64,000 bases of DNA from Macrolepiota albuminosa (taxonomy: Eukaryota; Basidiomycota; Agaricomycetes; Agaricales; Agaricaceae): the NCBI GenBank assembly GCA_027475525.1, contig JAMWFC010000033.1:434001-498000 (forward strand), given 5' to 3'. The position numbers and the translations under genes are program-made. The notes under the pieces were generated by a model, which saw nothing but the letters and a program-made list of their open reading frames with translations, did not search any database and was not told where the DNA came from. Of this stretch, positions 1 through 10,614 are shown one piece after another; position 1 is the first letter of the stretch, and every line of letters begins with the position of its first letter.

Positions 1-1154
1 TCAAAATTGTCAGCGCTTCATCATGCTTGCCTACGCTATTAAGCCACGTGTGGGCCATGAACCAAATTTCAGGATAGTACCGCATGCGGATCAACGCCTT
101 ACGATATACACTCTGGATGCGCGACACAAGGATAGATCTGTCTTTCTCTTCAAGCTCTAGAGGATTACTTTCTTCCCACTTCAGGTACGCTTTCCATTTT
201 CCAACGAGCGTGCGCTCCGACGTGTTGAATGTCGGGAGGGCGGGGAGAACAAGCTCAGATCGATTCAGGGACGTGGGCGGGGGGAAAAGCGCACCCACAT
301 GGTTTGTGAGCTGACGGAAGGTCGTGCGGGCCTGCATATGTGCCGGCGAGAGGTCGGTCATGAACTTCTTTGCCGTTATCCTATTCAAATTGTTCTCAAA
401 GGACTCAAGTTCTTGCCACAATGTTTCGACGCCTTCGAGGGGGATCTGGACCGCACGATGATATACTTTTCTCAGCGCATCCATCTTCTGTTGCTCTTCC
501 CATGTACTTGTTGTCTCGCCAGAACGCAAGAATTGAATATACTCTCTCCAGATATCGCCACTGTCTTTGTCTTGCCCGATATGGTTGACTGCAAACTCGT
601 ACGACTTACGAACCGCATCGCGTGTTGATGGGATAGTATTAACACGCCTATGGCATTCTCATTGCAATGAAAAGGTATATAAATCGAAAAGGAACATACC
701 TGACATATGTCAAATAGAACTTCCACAAATCTACTTCTGGTGATTTCACAAGAAACTTTTTAAATAAATCTTCAGCTTCGCCAAACGTTGAAGGATCCTG
801 TAAAAAGTGACCAATGTAGCGTATTTGTGCAGACGACTACGAACAAGTGTATCAGACGCGAGAAAAATGAACCTTGAGGTCACACACAGTATTGGGGTAT
901 TGTTGCAACAGCGCATCGAACGATGCGCGTACTTTGTCCATATCTCCTGATTCTTCAGCCAGATCGATAAGTTTCTTCCAACCATTTGGATCATGTGGCC
1001 GTTGCTTTAATTGAGCCAAAAGCGCTTCATATTCGGTTGGAGGTGGCAACATGTCAATGTCTGGCTGAGACTCATTTTTAATGCCATTGAGGGTGTTGAT
1101 GATATCTTCTGTTGGCTGTGTGTTGTCGCCTGAAGAATCGGCCGGCTCTGCCAT
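1..1154 (-). CDS. RNA14: mRNA 3'-end processing protein Rna14 (CstF77), 5' part only
   Basis: HAT-repeat subunit of the nuclear cleavage and polyadenylation factor (yeast Rna14, metazoan CstF77); known to scaffold Rna15/Hrp1 binding at pre-mRNA 3' ends. Start chosen at the ATG at 1154 (MAEPADSSGD) rather than the longer open frame to 1280. Exons on the minus strand: 1154-888, 836-700, 647-1 (continues outside the window). Introns are 51 and 52 nt with GT..AG ends and join family-conserved stretches: LLQQYPNT to SSAQIRYIGHFLQDPSTFG, and LWKFYLTYVR to RVNTIPSTRDAVRKSYEFA. The HAT-type helices continue to the window edge (ARTTFRQLTNHVG, then ALPTFN). The gene lies just downstream of the RhoGAP gene on the same strand. 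Recognition is from sequence memory of the family; the C-terminal half is not visible. Confidence 0.9.
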
Positions 1155-1681
1155 GTATGCAGCCAAATGAACAGACGAAAAAAAAGTTATAGGTTGTGGT
1201 GAAGAACAAGGACAACTAGAACAACTAGCGACAAAATGAGATGAACGCGCTTCCCACGGCTGTGGCTGAGCAGAATTCATGAAGAGTTGAGTGATTCATG
1301 GGTCGACAGATACCCTTACGATGGAATAGATATCTGTTGGTATAAGACCTGGAAGAGCTGCCTGGCTTATAAGGGAGTGATCCATGCTTACTCCCTTTCG
1401 CCTTCGATCAGTCTTCCCATTTTGCCGGCCTTTCTGACTCGACTCTCCCACACAAACAGCACAACTCCCACCTCGTCGAGTCATAGATATGCCCTGCCGA
1501 ATGGGGAGCGGTCATAAATTCAATAGACAGACAGTCCAAATCAGTAACATCACAGATGAGTAGTAAGTAGTACCCGAATATACACCAGTCGAATAAGTAA
1601 ACCAAAAACAACACACTCAGAATAGATAGATACATAAATAATGTTACACTAAGCACCTCAAAAGCACACAAACCTCAAGCC
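1155..1681. other. intergenic: RNA14 5' region and RhoGAP 3' flank
   Basis: No coding region is supported here. It should hold the RNA14 promoter/5' UTR and the RhoGAP 3' UTR. Open frames in the stretch are short and without recognisable similarity. Confidence 0.6.
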
Positions 1682-4121
1682 TTAATCCCTATTCGGCTTG
1701 TCCTTCGGTGGAACAGACGGTGCATTGCTTGGGGGACTGAAAAACCCCTCAGCAGTAATCCCAATAGCTTCCACACCCGCCCCACTCGACTTCCTCGTCG
1801 TTCCATTGCCCAACGTAATCGATCCCCCTCTCCCACCCACAGTCCCTGTCCCATTCTCGACATTCATCATCGACTTGGACCTGCCAGCACTCAGGTACAC
1901 ATTATGATTTCCCCAGCCGATCGACCCACTCCTGCTCCTCCCCTCGCCATGCACGGACCCCCCGGAGAGATTGCTCCTATGTTGTGGCCTAAATCCCCCA
2001 TTGCCGTTCCCGTTCGTAGTTCCCCAGGCACTTGGTGGGCCTGCTCGGCTTCCGCTGGGACCGATGGGCATAACGAGCATCGCGTCGTCGATACTCTCGT
2101 CATCGTGCGCGGGCGTGGGGCTCGCTGACACTTCACTGCGATTCGAGTCTTGATACGAGCGTGATGGGGGAACAGCCTCGCTTCGATCCAAGACCTCGTC
2201 GAACACTTCGTAATAACGTTCGATGCAGAGCTTTATCACAATGCCGAGTGTAGCAGAAGATGAAGAAGGGTCGGGTGAAGAAGACTCAGAGGTGAACGCG
2301 GTGTTGGCCACGGAACACATTTCCACGTCGCGAATGGGGCTGGATCCCTTCACGAGGTTGGGGCATAGGACGATCGCAAGGTTGTGTGCATCCATCCTGT
2401 TAGATGCAGCACGCACACTAACCTCGTGCATTAAATCTAGACAAGGAAAATGTCACAGAATGAAATAGCCGATGTGATCAAAACATACGGAGAACTTGGC
2501 TGAGAAGTATGTAGGCGCAAGGGCGGATGGCGGTCATAATACTCTCCCGAATGTACGTGACGCTCGTCACATCGGAAGGGTTGTTAGTAGGTAGCGGGCA
2601 GCGCCGAATGAGTGGATACAGCGTTTCAGGAAAAATGGGTTCCGGTAAATCGCGAAGGTACTTCTTAAGAAGCACTGCGGCAAGATGGGGGTCGCCAAAG
2701 GTTTTCAATGACACAACGTTCCCTAAAAAAATGTGGGAATAAGGCACTGAGAACGAAGGAAAGATCATGCAAAATCCCTACCCCGATCGTATGCATCTTG
2801 AGCAGCCCTGAGCATGGCGGAGGACGGCGATCTTCTGAAAAGACCCTCTTCCAACAAACCTATAGGCAAGTTGAGTTAGGACAAGTGGCACAGTGTGTTG
2901 TAAGAATGTACCGTTTTCTCTCAAATATTGAATCGAATCTTTCACCACTCTCGGGAGACCTCCTTTCTCGCCATTGTACCCCATAAGTTCCTCTAGCGGG
3001 ACACCAAATATGTTGGAACGCATGGGCGTCGGCATCGAGATCGAATGTTCGAACTTCAGATTCTCCCTTTCACAACGCGTTCAGTGAGAAAGGTAAAGGG
3101 ATAACGACCTGCACTCACTGGTACACAGTTGGAGGGATGTCGATCTGTGTTATCGGCACCATTGTGGCCAGTTCAGAAAGAGTATCTATGTACACCAGTT
3201 TGCGAAAGAATTTAGGACTAAGTTACAAATTCAGAGTCTGGTAATTTTGACGGAGATTAGACGAACCTGATGATGGCGCCCGCCAGGGAGAACAGCACTG
3301 TAGTTTCATCGATTAGGTTGTGGGTCTGGGTATGTACAAACAACGGGACTTACTTTTGGAAAAGAAGGAAGAGTGTACAATGTACTGGAAGAAAGCTCAG
3401 CAATGATGCGTCAGATGAAAAGGGATAGAATACCAGCTGCTTGAGATTCTTGCGGTATTTACGACTCAAATTCCGGTATGCCTTCCATACCCAGTTCCAC
3501 CCTGGCGCGTGCCGTCCACCAGCTGCAAAGAATACCACCGTATAATCCGACTCGACTGAGTGTGCAAGACTAAGTAGATAAACATCAGGATACAACTGAA
3601 ACATACCGTACAGGTCAAAGTACGAGAGGATCCGACTAGAATATTCAAATGAGCGCCCTCAACGAGAACTGTAGATAAACAGACTTCGACGCACGACAAG
3701 AGTAAATCATACGAGACAGCGCGTGGATCTGGGAGTGCAGAAGCATTAACTACCACCCTTTCTTACTGATATATCATTTCAACCGAGTCAAAAGCCCAAT
3801 TATCGACATACATTGGTCTTGTCCTAATCATTCATGAATTGATGAGTCCAGAACACGTCGGATAGGCTTAAGACCACCTCACTCAAAGTCAACTCCAGCC
3901 TGGAATATCATTTTCGCCATCGCCTCTTGCAGCGCACCCGGCTCTCCAAGCGTTGGCGTGCTCTCCTGTTGTGGTCGTCTGGCCCATGGCGGTGTAAACG
4001 CCTGAGACTTTTTCTTCAGCGCTGCAAATGGCGATCGCGGCTCTTGGCCATTCGGAGGAAAGGGAGAAGAAGGAGAGATAGAAAGAGCGCTTAGTCGCTG
4101 CTTGAGATTCAGCGGAGGCAT
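1682..4121 (-). CDS. CRAL-TRIO (Sec14-like) + RhoGAP domain protein, ARHGAP1-like
   Basis: Predicted Rho-family GTPase-activating protein, stimulating GTP hydrolysis by Rho/Cdc42-type GTPases at membranes. Twelve exons on the minus strand: 4121-3883, 3823-3812 (12-nt microexon), 3757-3695, 3635-3607, 3555-3434, 3385-3354, 3297-3267, 3217-3119, 3066-2912, 2859-2782, 2722-2489, 2436-1682. Each join keeps frame with GT..AG introns of 48-59 nt. Order: basic, Ser/Pro-rich N-terminus; CRAL-TRIO-like domain (VNASALPDP, DYTVVFFAAGGRHAPGWNW); then RhoGAP with the arginine-finger segment EEGLFRRS, the KTFGDPHLAAVLLKKYLRDLPEP stretch (split by me here only for reading) and DAHNLAIVLCPNL; then a long Ser/Gly-rich low-complexity tail. 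A Ngaro retrotransposon begins 50 bp upstream of the ATG, so the normal promoter is displaced. Identity of the two domains is firm; the exact cellular role is inferred. Confidence 0.88.
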
Positions 4122-4170
4122 CCCTCGGTTTCCAGGAAGTTGAGTGTTCTGACACTCGTGGGCTTGGCAC

Positions 4171-4304
4171 ATGGGACGATACAGAAAGGAGGCACGGGAT
4201 GAGTGTAGCGTATATTTTGTAACGTGACTAAAGCGTGACGTGGTACGGTTGTATTGGAACCGCCACCTCACGCGTACAACGCTAATAGCGTATCTTCAAA
4301 GCAC
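4171..4304 (+). repeat. Ngaro split repeat A1
   Basis: 134-bp left terminal repeat, identical by eye to A2 at 10142-10275. In Ngaro-type elements these repeats allow recombinase-mediated integration of a circular cDNA. Confidence 0.9.
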
Positions 4305-4328
4305 GTTGCACTGCGTGGTCGACAGTAC

Positions 4329-6847
4329 ATGGCGGGCAGGGAAAGAAGGACTCGCAGCAAGTTAGGGGCAACAGGACCGTCGGAGAACGCAATTCCGTTT
4401 ACCCTACAACCCTCCTCCGTGATGCGTATGACGCGTGAAACTTCTGTGGTTTCCGGCATAGACGGCGGTCGTATCGCTCGCGAACCTAACAGAGAGGCCT
4501 CGGAGCTCCCTCTCACCTTGTCGAATACAGTGGCTGCGGAGAGCGGGAACACTATGCAGTCGATAGACGTGAGACCTTCCCAACCCGCCATTGAGTCGGT
4601 TCCAGAGGAAGGAGACCGTGCGTCGGCAAAAAATCGCCCCGCACCTACTCCCCGACAAATCCGAGCTTCTAAGAGATCTCGCTCTGCAGTGGAGGACATA
4701 GTTCGGGGTCGTGGCGAGCATGACTTGCCATTGAGTCCTGACGTTGTAGATTCATTTGTGCGCAATGCCGTACCCATTCTTCAATCCCAGCCAGTTCCTT
4801 CGTCTCATTTACCAGCTACTCCTCTCCAACGCGATCAAGTGTCTCCCCTCACACCGCAATCGGGGGGAACATTGGAGTATGCTACTCCACCGGCTCAGCA
4901 GAGAACTCGCCAGAGAACCCCAACTCCGTCCATTGAAGGCTCGCCGTTGGACCTGCGCCCCGCGGATTGGGAGACACAGGAAAACCGCGAGGGCCAAGTT
5001 GTCATGTTGACGGAAGCGCAATTGCAGAATTTCTTGAGGACCTATGGACATAATGTGTCTCGACATGGTGAGATTTGTTCCATCGCATCGCGCTATTCAC
5101 ATGCGCCCTTGGTTTCTTGATGGTTTCTCTCCATAATCTATTCGGCCCTATTGTGCTGTGTTTATTACGCTTCGGCTTATTGTGCCACTAGGCTTATTGT
5201 GCCGCCCCCCGGCTTATTGTGCCACCCTGCGTACAGGCTTGTTGTGCCTCCCTACGCGTAGGCTTATTGTGCCACCCTTCATTCGGCCTATTGTGCCACA
5301 CTTCACACGGCTTATTGTGCCACACTTTGTAAACTTTCTGCGTTGTATGTATGCGCCGCAGGCTTATTGTGCCACTGTTTGTAAACTTTCTGCGTTGCAC
5401 GTATGCGCCGCAGGCACTCGTGTAGGCTTCTGACAGCCTACTACGTACGCGCCGCATGTCCTATGGCCTTTCACGCCCTATTGTCACATTCTTTCTGCAT
5501 AATATTATTATTCAGCTAGTCTTTGCTTAACTTCTTTATGTGAACATTATGCGTTGTCCTCAGTTGTCGATACGCTATGGGTTAGAGTTGCATTCATGCA
5601 CTTCCCTCGCGTTAATGCTGCATTCATGCAAATCTCTTACGTTTAATATTGAGTCGTTGTCTGCCTTTCGATTAGTTGTGTCTGGGCTCCCCTTTCGTTT
5701 ATCTCGGGTCTTAATCATTCTTGCAGCCTTGCAAGCCCACTTACAGGCCATTCACGACAACGGGTTCGGAGCTGCTCCCCCGAGTCTGTCCCAGAGAACG
5801 GGTTCCGTCCGCCCGACCGTTGGAGATATTCGGCGTTCCGCGGGTACCCAAATGGTAGCGGAGCCCGCATTGCCCCCCACCGCCTTTCCTCGGTTGAATG
5901 ACACAAACCGTCGGGGTCCTGGCATTTTCTTATCCGACGAGGCGGAGGATCGTCAGACTCGTCCGAACCGCACGATGCATGGTCGCCCTCCCACTGTGGG
6001 GCGTCAATTGTCCGCGGCGGATAAAGTGTTTCCGCACAAAGTTATGCGTGCTTTAGAGGCGGGAATGCTCGAGTATATTCCCCTCGATTTGCTGACAGAT
6101 GATGCTTGTCGGCGAGCCGCTAGAGAACCGCCGGGGCCCGAGTCTGCGTTCGTCATTTCAAACGGGAAGCTCCGCTTACCCAACGCGTCTTTTGATGTCA
6201 CGAAGGAGAGCAAGCTCTCATTCGACGACTGGGTCAGTGCAAGCATGAATTTGGTGGCAGCTATGAGAAAGCATCTTCGTGCTCATGGGGACCAAGGTGC
6301 AGGTGGCCCTATCGCCATCGAGATTGCGAATTCCTTCGAAAGCCACTTTAATTATCTAAAGAATCTGCCTGATGCTAGAGTGCAATTCGAGGTAGTGTTC
6401 GACTATGATCATCGTCTCCGATCACTCTTCGTTCTCGAATCTCACACCTTTCGCATGGACGACTTCCATGCGCACGTGTGGCAGGAGTGTCTCAATTCAC
6501 AACACGCCTCCAGGGTCGCGTTCCTGGACAACAGGATTGCTCAGTTGGAGTCCTTTCCGCAGAAAAACAAGGCGCGGGACTCAGCAAACTCCTTTCCGTC
6601 CTCTCAGCCTGCCAGACGTTCGCGTTGCATTGCCTGCGGTTCCCTCGAACATAAGCTTCCCACCTGCCGCAAAGACGCGAAATTTCTCCACAAGGATGGA
6701 AGGACCTGGAAGACGCCGAAAGGCGAATCTGTCTGCTACGGGTTCAATAGCTTCTCGGGTTGTAACCGAGGAACCACATGCACTCACGCGCATGTCTGCT
6801 CTCTTTGTGGGTCAACTTCTCACGGAGCACAGACGTGTTCGGCTTGA
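4329..6847 (+). CDS. Ngaro Gag-like protein with CCHC-type zinc fingers, spliced
   Basis: Structural protein of the retrotransposon. Start at the first in-frame ATG (4329, MAGRERRTRSK). The first open frame can be joined to the second by an intron 5068-5726 (donor GTGAGA, acceptor TTGCAG); phase 1 on the left meets phase 2 bases on the right and gives a continuous frame of about 619 residues. The N-terminal part is Ser/Pro/Arg-rich. The C-terminal end carries Cys/His clusters (CIACGSLEHKLPTC, CSLCGSTSHGAQTC) of retroviral-knuckle type, with a CCCH-like segment between them. The stop at 6847 lies past the start of the RT frame. The intron is inferred from frame and splice signals and has not been tested. 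Confidence 0.72.
5068..5726 (+). repeat. long gag intron containing degenerate GGCTTATTGTGCC tandem repeats
   Basis: 659-nt candidate intron, unusually long for this window where introns are near 50 nt. Between about 5160 and 5430 it holds roughly eight degenerate copies of a GGCTTATTGTGCC motif at irregular spacing, and two ~52-bp units sharing GTAAACTTTCTGCGTTG and TATGCGCCGCAGG. No coding evidence of its own. Confidence 0.6.
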
Positions 6848-8525
6848 GGATATCTTCCCTTTGTCCACTCCTCTCTTCGCGGACAGATGGGAAGCCGCCT
6901 TACGTGACGCAGGAGTTTTGGACAAATTCGCTGGGGTGCCGAAAGGCCTCAGCAAGGGTTTTAGCATTGGACTGGATTCGTATTGCTTGCACAAATCTTT
7001 CTCCCCATTGAATCACTATAATTCGCAAGAGGCTCGTGACTTTATTGTATCAAAATATTCTACAGAGATCAAGCTTGGCCGTGTTTCGCCTGGGTTTCGT
7101 CCTTCAGACGCCGAACAACTATTCGGCCCTTTTCGAACTGCACCTTTAAATGTAATATCGAGCGCGGGGGGGAAACAACGCGTTACATTGGATTTGTCTT
7201 ACCCGCGTTCTGATCCTAATACGGTTTCTATAAATTCGATGATTGATTCTTCGGCGTTTCAGTGTGACTGGGGTACCTTTGCCGACTGCTGGTTGTTAAT
7301 GGCGGATGCGCCTGTGGGCACAGAGGCGGCAGTATTCGACGTTGAATCGGCCTTCAGAATAATACCGACCCAACCTAGGGACTGGCCGCTGTTAGCGATT
7401 TCAATAGATGGCTTCATACATTACGACTTTCGCCTTAATTTCGGAGCATCTTGCTCCCCTGGCATCTTTGGCTCGGTCGCGGACGCAATAGTGCAAATTT
7501 TTCTTTCTCGCGGCGTCAACGCCATGCTCAAATGGGTCGACGATTTTGTATTTTTCCGTTATCCCATTTCTGGCATCTCTTCGCACTCGAATTCAGGCAG
7601 TGCTCAACATTCATATTCTTACGAAGAATCTCTCATCTGGTCTACAGCGGAACATCTCGGGTGGCCTTGGGCCCCTGACAAACATACACCTTTCGCCAGT
7701 TCCTTCAAATATATCGGATTCGAATGGTCTCTCCTGAACAAAACGGTTTCACTGCCTCCGAACAAAAAAGAGAAATACATGGCGAAATTGGAGGAGTGGT
7801 CCGAACGGGGATCAGTAACTTTAAAAGCCACCGAATCCTTGATAGGCACCTTAAATCATGTTTGCCTTGTCGTTCCGGCGGGTCGTTCTCACCTGCCATC
7901 GTTGTATGCGTTTCGAGCGGGCTTCCCATTGGAAGGCAGCCGGTTTATCAGACATCGGCCGAACGGTTCAGTTTTAGCAGATATAGAGTGGTGGAAGTCT
8001 ACCTTGCGGAAAGATTGGTGCGGCGTTAAAATTATTCGTCCACCAGAACCCCTCGGGGTCCAACTACACGTCGACGCATCAACGTCTTGGGGTATCGGAC
8101 TCGTTTTAGATGGCAGTTGGCTTGCTTGGAGGTTAAAGGATGGTTGGAAATGTGAAGGGAGAGACATAGGGTGGGCGGAAATGGTTGCCGTCGATATGGC
8201 TGTTCGTACGCTGGTGAACAGTGGTTTCAACAATTGTCACATCATCCTAGAATCGGACAATGCCGGCGTCGTTGGCGCCCTTTCGGCAGGCTACTCAAGA
8301 AGTCTCCAGCAAAATCTTATTCTACGCCACATCGTCGACTGCTTTCAAGCTCAGAGCATTTGGATTTCCATGAAGTGGATTCCTTCGCATGCAAACTTAG
8401 CAGACGGACCTTCCAGAGGACGCTTTCCTGCTAGACGCAATTTGTTGCCATTCCCGCCGACGGTTCCTCCGTATCTGACAGATTACGTCTGTCGCGCTGT
8501 CCGACACAATGAGTTGCCATCGTGA
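6792..8525 (+). CDS. Ngaro reverse transcriptase - RNase H
   Basis: Copies the element RNA into DNA and degrades the RNA strand. The frame is open from 6405, but conserved sequence begins near the ATG at 6792 (MSALFVGQLL), which overlaps the end of gag by 56 nt in another frame; translation may use reinitiation, frameshift or a separate transcript. RT motifs in order: VTLDLSYPRSD, AVFDVESAFRIIPTQP, FGASCSPGIF, and the catalytic box WVDDF with aspartates near residues 250-251. RNase H follows: LHVDASTSWG, GWAEMVAVDMAV, LESDNAGVVGA, and WIPSHANLADGPSRG. The length of 577 residues and motif spacing are normal for DIRS-order enzymes. No inactivating change seen. Confidence 0.85.
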   Translation: MSALFVGQLLTEHRRVRLEDIFPLSTPLFADRWEAALRDAGVLDKFAGVPKGLSKGFSIGLDSYCLHKSFSPLNHYNSQEARDFIVSKYSTEIKLGRVSPGFRPSDAEQLFGPFRTAPLNVISSAGGKQRVTLDLSYPRSDPNTVSINSMIDSSAFQCDWGTFADCWLLMADAPVGTEAAVFDVESAFRIIPTQPRDWPLLAISIDGFIHYDFRLNFGASCSPGIFGSVADAIVQIFLSRGVNAMLKWVDDFVFFRYPISGISSHSNSGSAQHSYSYEESLIWSTAEHLGWPWAPDKHTPFASSFKYIGFEWSLLNKTVSLPPNKKEKYMAKLEEWSERGSVTLKATESLIGTLNHVCLVVPAGRSHLPSLYAFRAGFPLEGSRFIRHRPNGSVLADIEWWKSTLRKDWCGVKIIRPPEPLGVQLHVDASTSWGIGLVLDGSWLAWRLKDGWKCEGRDIGWAEMVAVDMAVRTLVNSGFNNCHIILESDNAGVVGALSAGYSRSLQQNLILRHIVDCFQAQSIWISMKWIPSHANLADGPSRGRFPARRNLLPFPPTVPPYLTDYVCRAVRHNELPS

Positions 8526-8720
8526 ACGCTTTTTCATCTTCTTATCAGAAATAGAACACTTCGAGCCTGTCAATTCATAATCGTAATCGCACGGTTTCAT
8601 GTATATATTAGTTTTAATCGTATTAGCGGCTCGAATGCCATACAGAGAGAGGCTGACATCCCTCCTTTTACCAATATTTTTCAGGGGTAGCGTTCAAGAG
8701 AACACGCTCTCATCCATATA

Positions 8721-9914
8721 ATGCCGAAGTCTAAAGGTTTTGTTTTTGCAAGATGCAAATCTGCACGAGTTGCAAATAACGCACATCATCCGGCTCGCGT
8801 TCTGCCCAGCGTTTCATCGTCTACTATACCTAGTGCTCCATCGTCCGTTATGCCTCGCGTACCATCATCCGTTCGGCATCCCACTTCGCCTTCAGTACCT
8901 GCTCAAGGTAAACCCCATCGCGAATCCTGTCTGAACGCGGAAGATGACGAACGGCGGGTTAACTTCGTTATCAATCATGCGTGGTCGTCCTCGACTTTGG
9001 GCAGATACGACGCTTATGTCAAAGAATTTTTCGGTTTCTGTCACGCTCGAGGCATTCGTCCGTCCACTTTGCATTCAACCTCTGAAGATTTACTTTGCGC
9101 TTTTGCAGCCTCGATGGCAGGATCTAGATCGGGTGGGACAGCATCAGCGAAGATCTCAGCAGTCAAGGCCTGGCACATACAGAACAACTTGCCTTGGCTG
9201 GGATCGTCTAGGCTTAAGTACACGTTGAAGGGAACAGAGAAACTGCGGCCTCCAGAATCTATTAAGGATACGCGACCTCCCGTTTCATCCGATATGCTCA
9301 ACAGAATTCTGAACAATATAAATCTTGAAGATCCGGAGGAGGCATGCATCTGGGCAGTGGCAACTACTAGTTTTTGGGCGCAAATCCGGATGGGGGAAAT
9401 ATGCCCAAAGACGGAACGAAACTATGATAGTGCTCTTACCCCTACATGGAAACATTTCGGGACGCCTAGTGTAACGGGTACTCGAACGCTGCATCTACCA
9501 AGAACTAAGCGCGGTGGTACAAAGGGAGAGACCGTTTTGGTTTCTCGCCAGAATCTTCTTGACCCTATCTTCGCACTTGAGAACCACGCACGAATAAACA
9601 ATTGTTCCTTGACAGACACTGTGGCAGCTTTTCGAGGCTCTTCGGGCAACATGGTCGGTCTGACGCTACGTCGTTTGCTAAGGAAATTCAATTCGATCCT
9701 TGGCGTATACAACTACCCCAGAATAACAGGACACTGTTTCCGCATCGGTGGCACCACTATGTTGCTCCTGCAAGGAATTCCTCCAGACGTCGTGAAATCC
9801 TTAGGAAGATGGTCGTCTAATGCTTTTTTACGCTACTGGAGATCGTTAGAGCTTATTGCTCCTATGTATGTGGAACTTCTGAAACCAGTCATGTCATATC
9901 TGGATCGCGATTAG
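8721..9914 (+). CDS. Ngaro tyrosine recombinase
   Basis: Phage-integrase-type recombinase that inserts the circular cDNA of DIRS-order elements. 397 residues from the ATG at 8721. The N-terminal core-binding part includes VNFVINHAWSSSTLGRYDAY and a TLHSTSEDLLCAFAAS stretch. The catalytic tetrad is visible: R223 (AQIRMGE), H338 and R341 in HCFRIGGTTMLL, and Y372 in FLRYWRSLE. A GRWSSNAF box precedes the tyrosine as in DIRS/Ngaro recombinases. It is separated from the RT frame by 195 nt. All catalytic residues are present, so the element could be autonomous. Confidence 0.88.
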   Translation: MPKSKGFVFARCKSARVANNAHHPARVLPSVSSSTIPSAPSSVMPRVPSSVRHPTSPSVPAQGKPHRESCLNAEDDERRVNFVINHAWSSSTLGRYDAYVKEFFGFCHARGIRPSTLHSTSEDLLCAFAASMAGSRSGGTASAKISAVKAWHIQNNLPWLGSSRLKYTLKGTEKLRPPESIKDTRPPVSSDMLNRILNNINLEDPEEACIWAVATTSFWAQIRMGEICPKTERNYDSALTPTWKHFGTPSVTGTRTLHLPRTKRGGTKGETVLVSRQNLLDPIFALENHARINNCSLTDTVAAFRGSSGNMVGLTLRRLLRKFNSILGVYNYPRITGHCFRIGGTTMLLLQGIPPDVVKSLGRWSSNAFLRYWRSLELIAPMYVELLKPVMSYLDRD

Positions 9915-9982
9915 CCTTTGAGGGGGGGTTAGATCCTCATCGCTTTCTTCGTTCGGCCTGTGTCTCCTCGGCTACTGCGAAT

Positions 9983-10142
9983 CGGGGGTACAGTACACTA
10001 GCGCGAAGAGGATCCCCAGACGCCCCTATTTTATGGTAGGGTCGACTACCCCCAACAAAGGACATCGTATGTAGATAATAGAAACTTGTCAATTCAAAGC
10101 AAAATTGTTAATATAATTTGTTACGCGGAATCAGTTACGAAA
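9983..10142 (+). repeat. Ngaro split repeat B1
   Basis: 160-bp repeat immediately followed by A2; shares one base with it at the junction. Matches B2 once a 21-bp duplication in B2 is discounted. Confidence 0.85.
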
Positions 10143-10275
10143 TGGGACGATACAGAAAGGAGGCACGGGATGAGTGTAGCGTATATTTTGTAACGTGACT
10201 AAAGCGTGACGTGGTACGGTTGTATTGGAACCGCCACCTCACGCGTACAACGCTAATAGCGTATCTTCAAAGCAC
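10142..10275 (+). repeat. Ngaro split repeat A2
   Basis: Identical by eye to A1 over 134 bp. The B1-A2 junction corresponds to the joined ends of a circular intermediate. A 158-bp unshared stretch (10276-10433) lies between A2 and B2. Confidence 0.88.
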
Positions 10276-10433
10276 CCACCCACCCTCACCTTCTAATTTA
10301 TTCTTTGACTCTATTTTCCTCTAATTCATTTCTTGGACTCATTCATTTATTCATTGACTCTGCTTTCATTTAGGTCGATATTCATTTATGGTCATCACCA
10401 TGGCATCACCTACATATTCTGTCCTCCTCTTCG

Positions 10434-10614
10434 CGGGGGTACAGTACACTAGCGCGAAGAGGATCCCCAGACGCCCCTATAGGATCCCCAGACGCCCCTA
10501 TTTTATGGTAGGGTCGACTACCCCCAACAAAGGACATCGTATGTAGATAATAGAAACTTGTCAATTCAAAGCAAAATTGTTAATATAATTTGTTACGCGG
10601 AATCAGTTACGAAA
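10434..10614 (+). repeat. Ngaro split repeat B2, with internal 21-bp duplication
   Basis: Right end of the element. It contains AGGATCCCCAGACGCCCCTA twice in tandem at 10460 and 10481; without one copy its length equals B1 (160 bp). Confidence 0.85.

Larger units (their letters stand above)
4171..10614 (+). mobile_element. Ngaro-like (DIRS order) tyrosine-recombinase retrotransposon, apparently complete
   Basis: A 6.44-kb element with split direct repeats in the order A1 - coding - B1 - A2 - B2, the layout known for Ngaro/PAT-type DIRS elements. It has no LTRs and no target-site duplication. A1 (4171-4304) and A2 (10142-10275) match at all 134 positions by eye. B1 (9983-10142) and B2 (10434-10614) match apart from a 21-bp tandem duplication in B2. 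Gag, RT-RNase H and tyrosine recombinase frames are all open; I saw no methyltransferase domain, which favours Ngaro over DIRS1. Identical repeats and open frames suggest recent arrival. It is inserted in the 5' flank of the RhoGAP gene. Confidence 0.88.

Noticed and set aside
4268..5066. Long antisense frames opposite Ngaro gag
   Set aside because: They are shadows of the gag frame with no recognisable domain and no start context.
5160..5430. CRISPR-like array from the repeated GGCTTATTGTGCC motif
   Set aside because: Copies are degenerate, spacers vary irregularly in length and the genome is eukaryotic; it is an ordinary tandem repeat in an intron.
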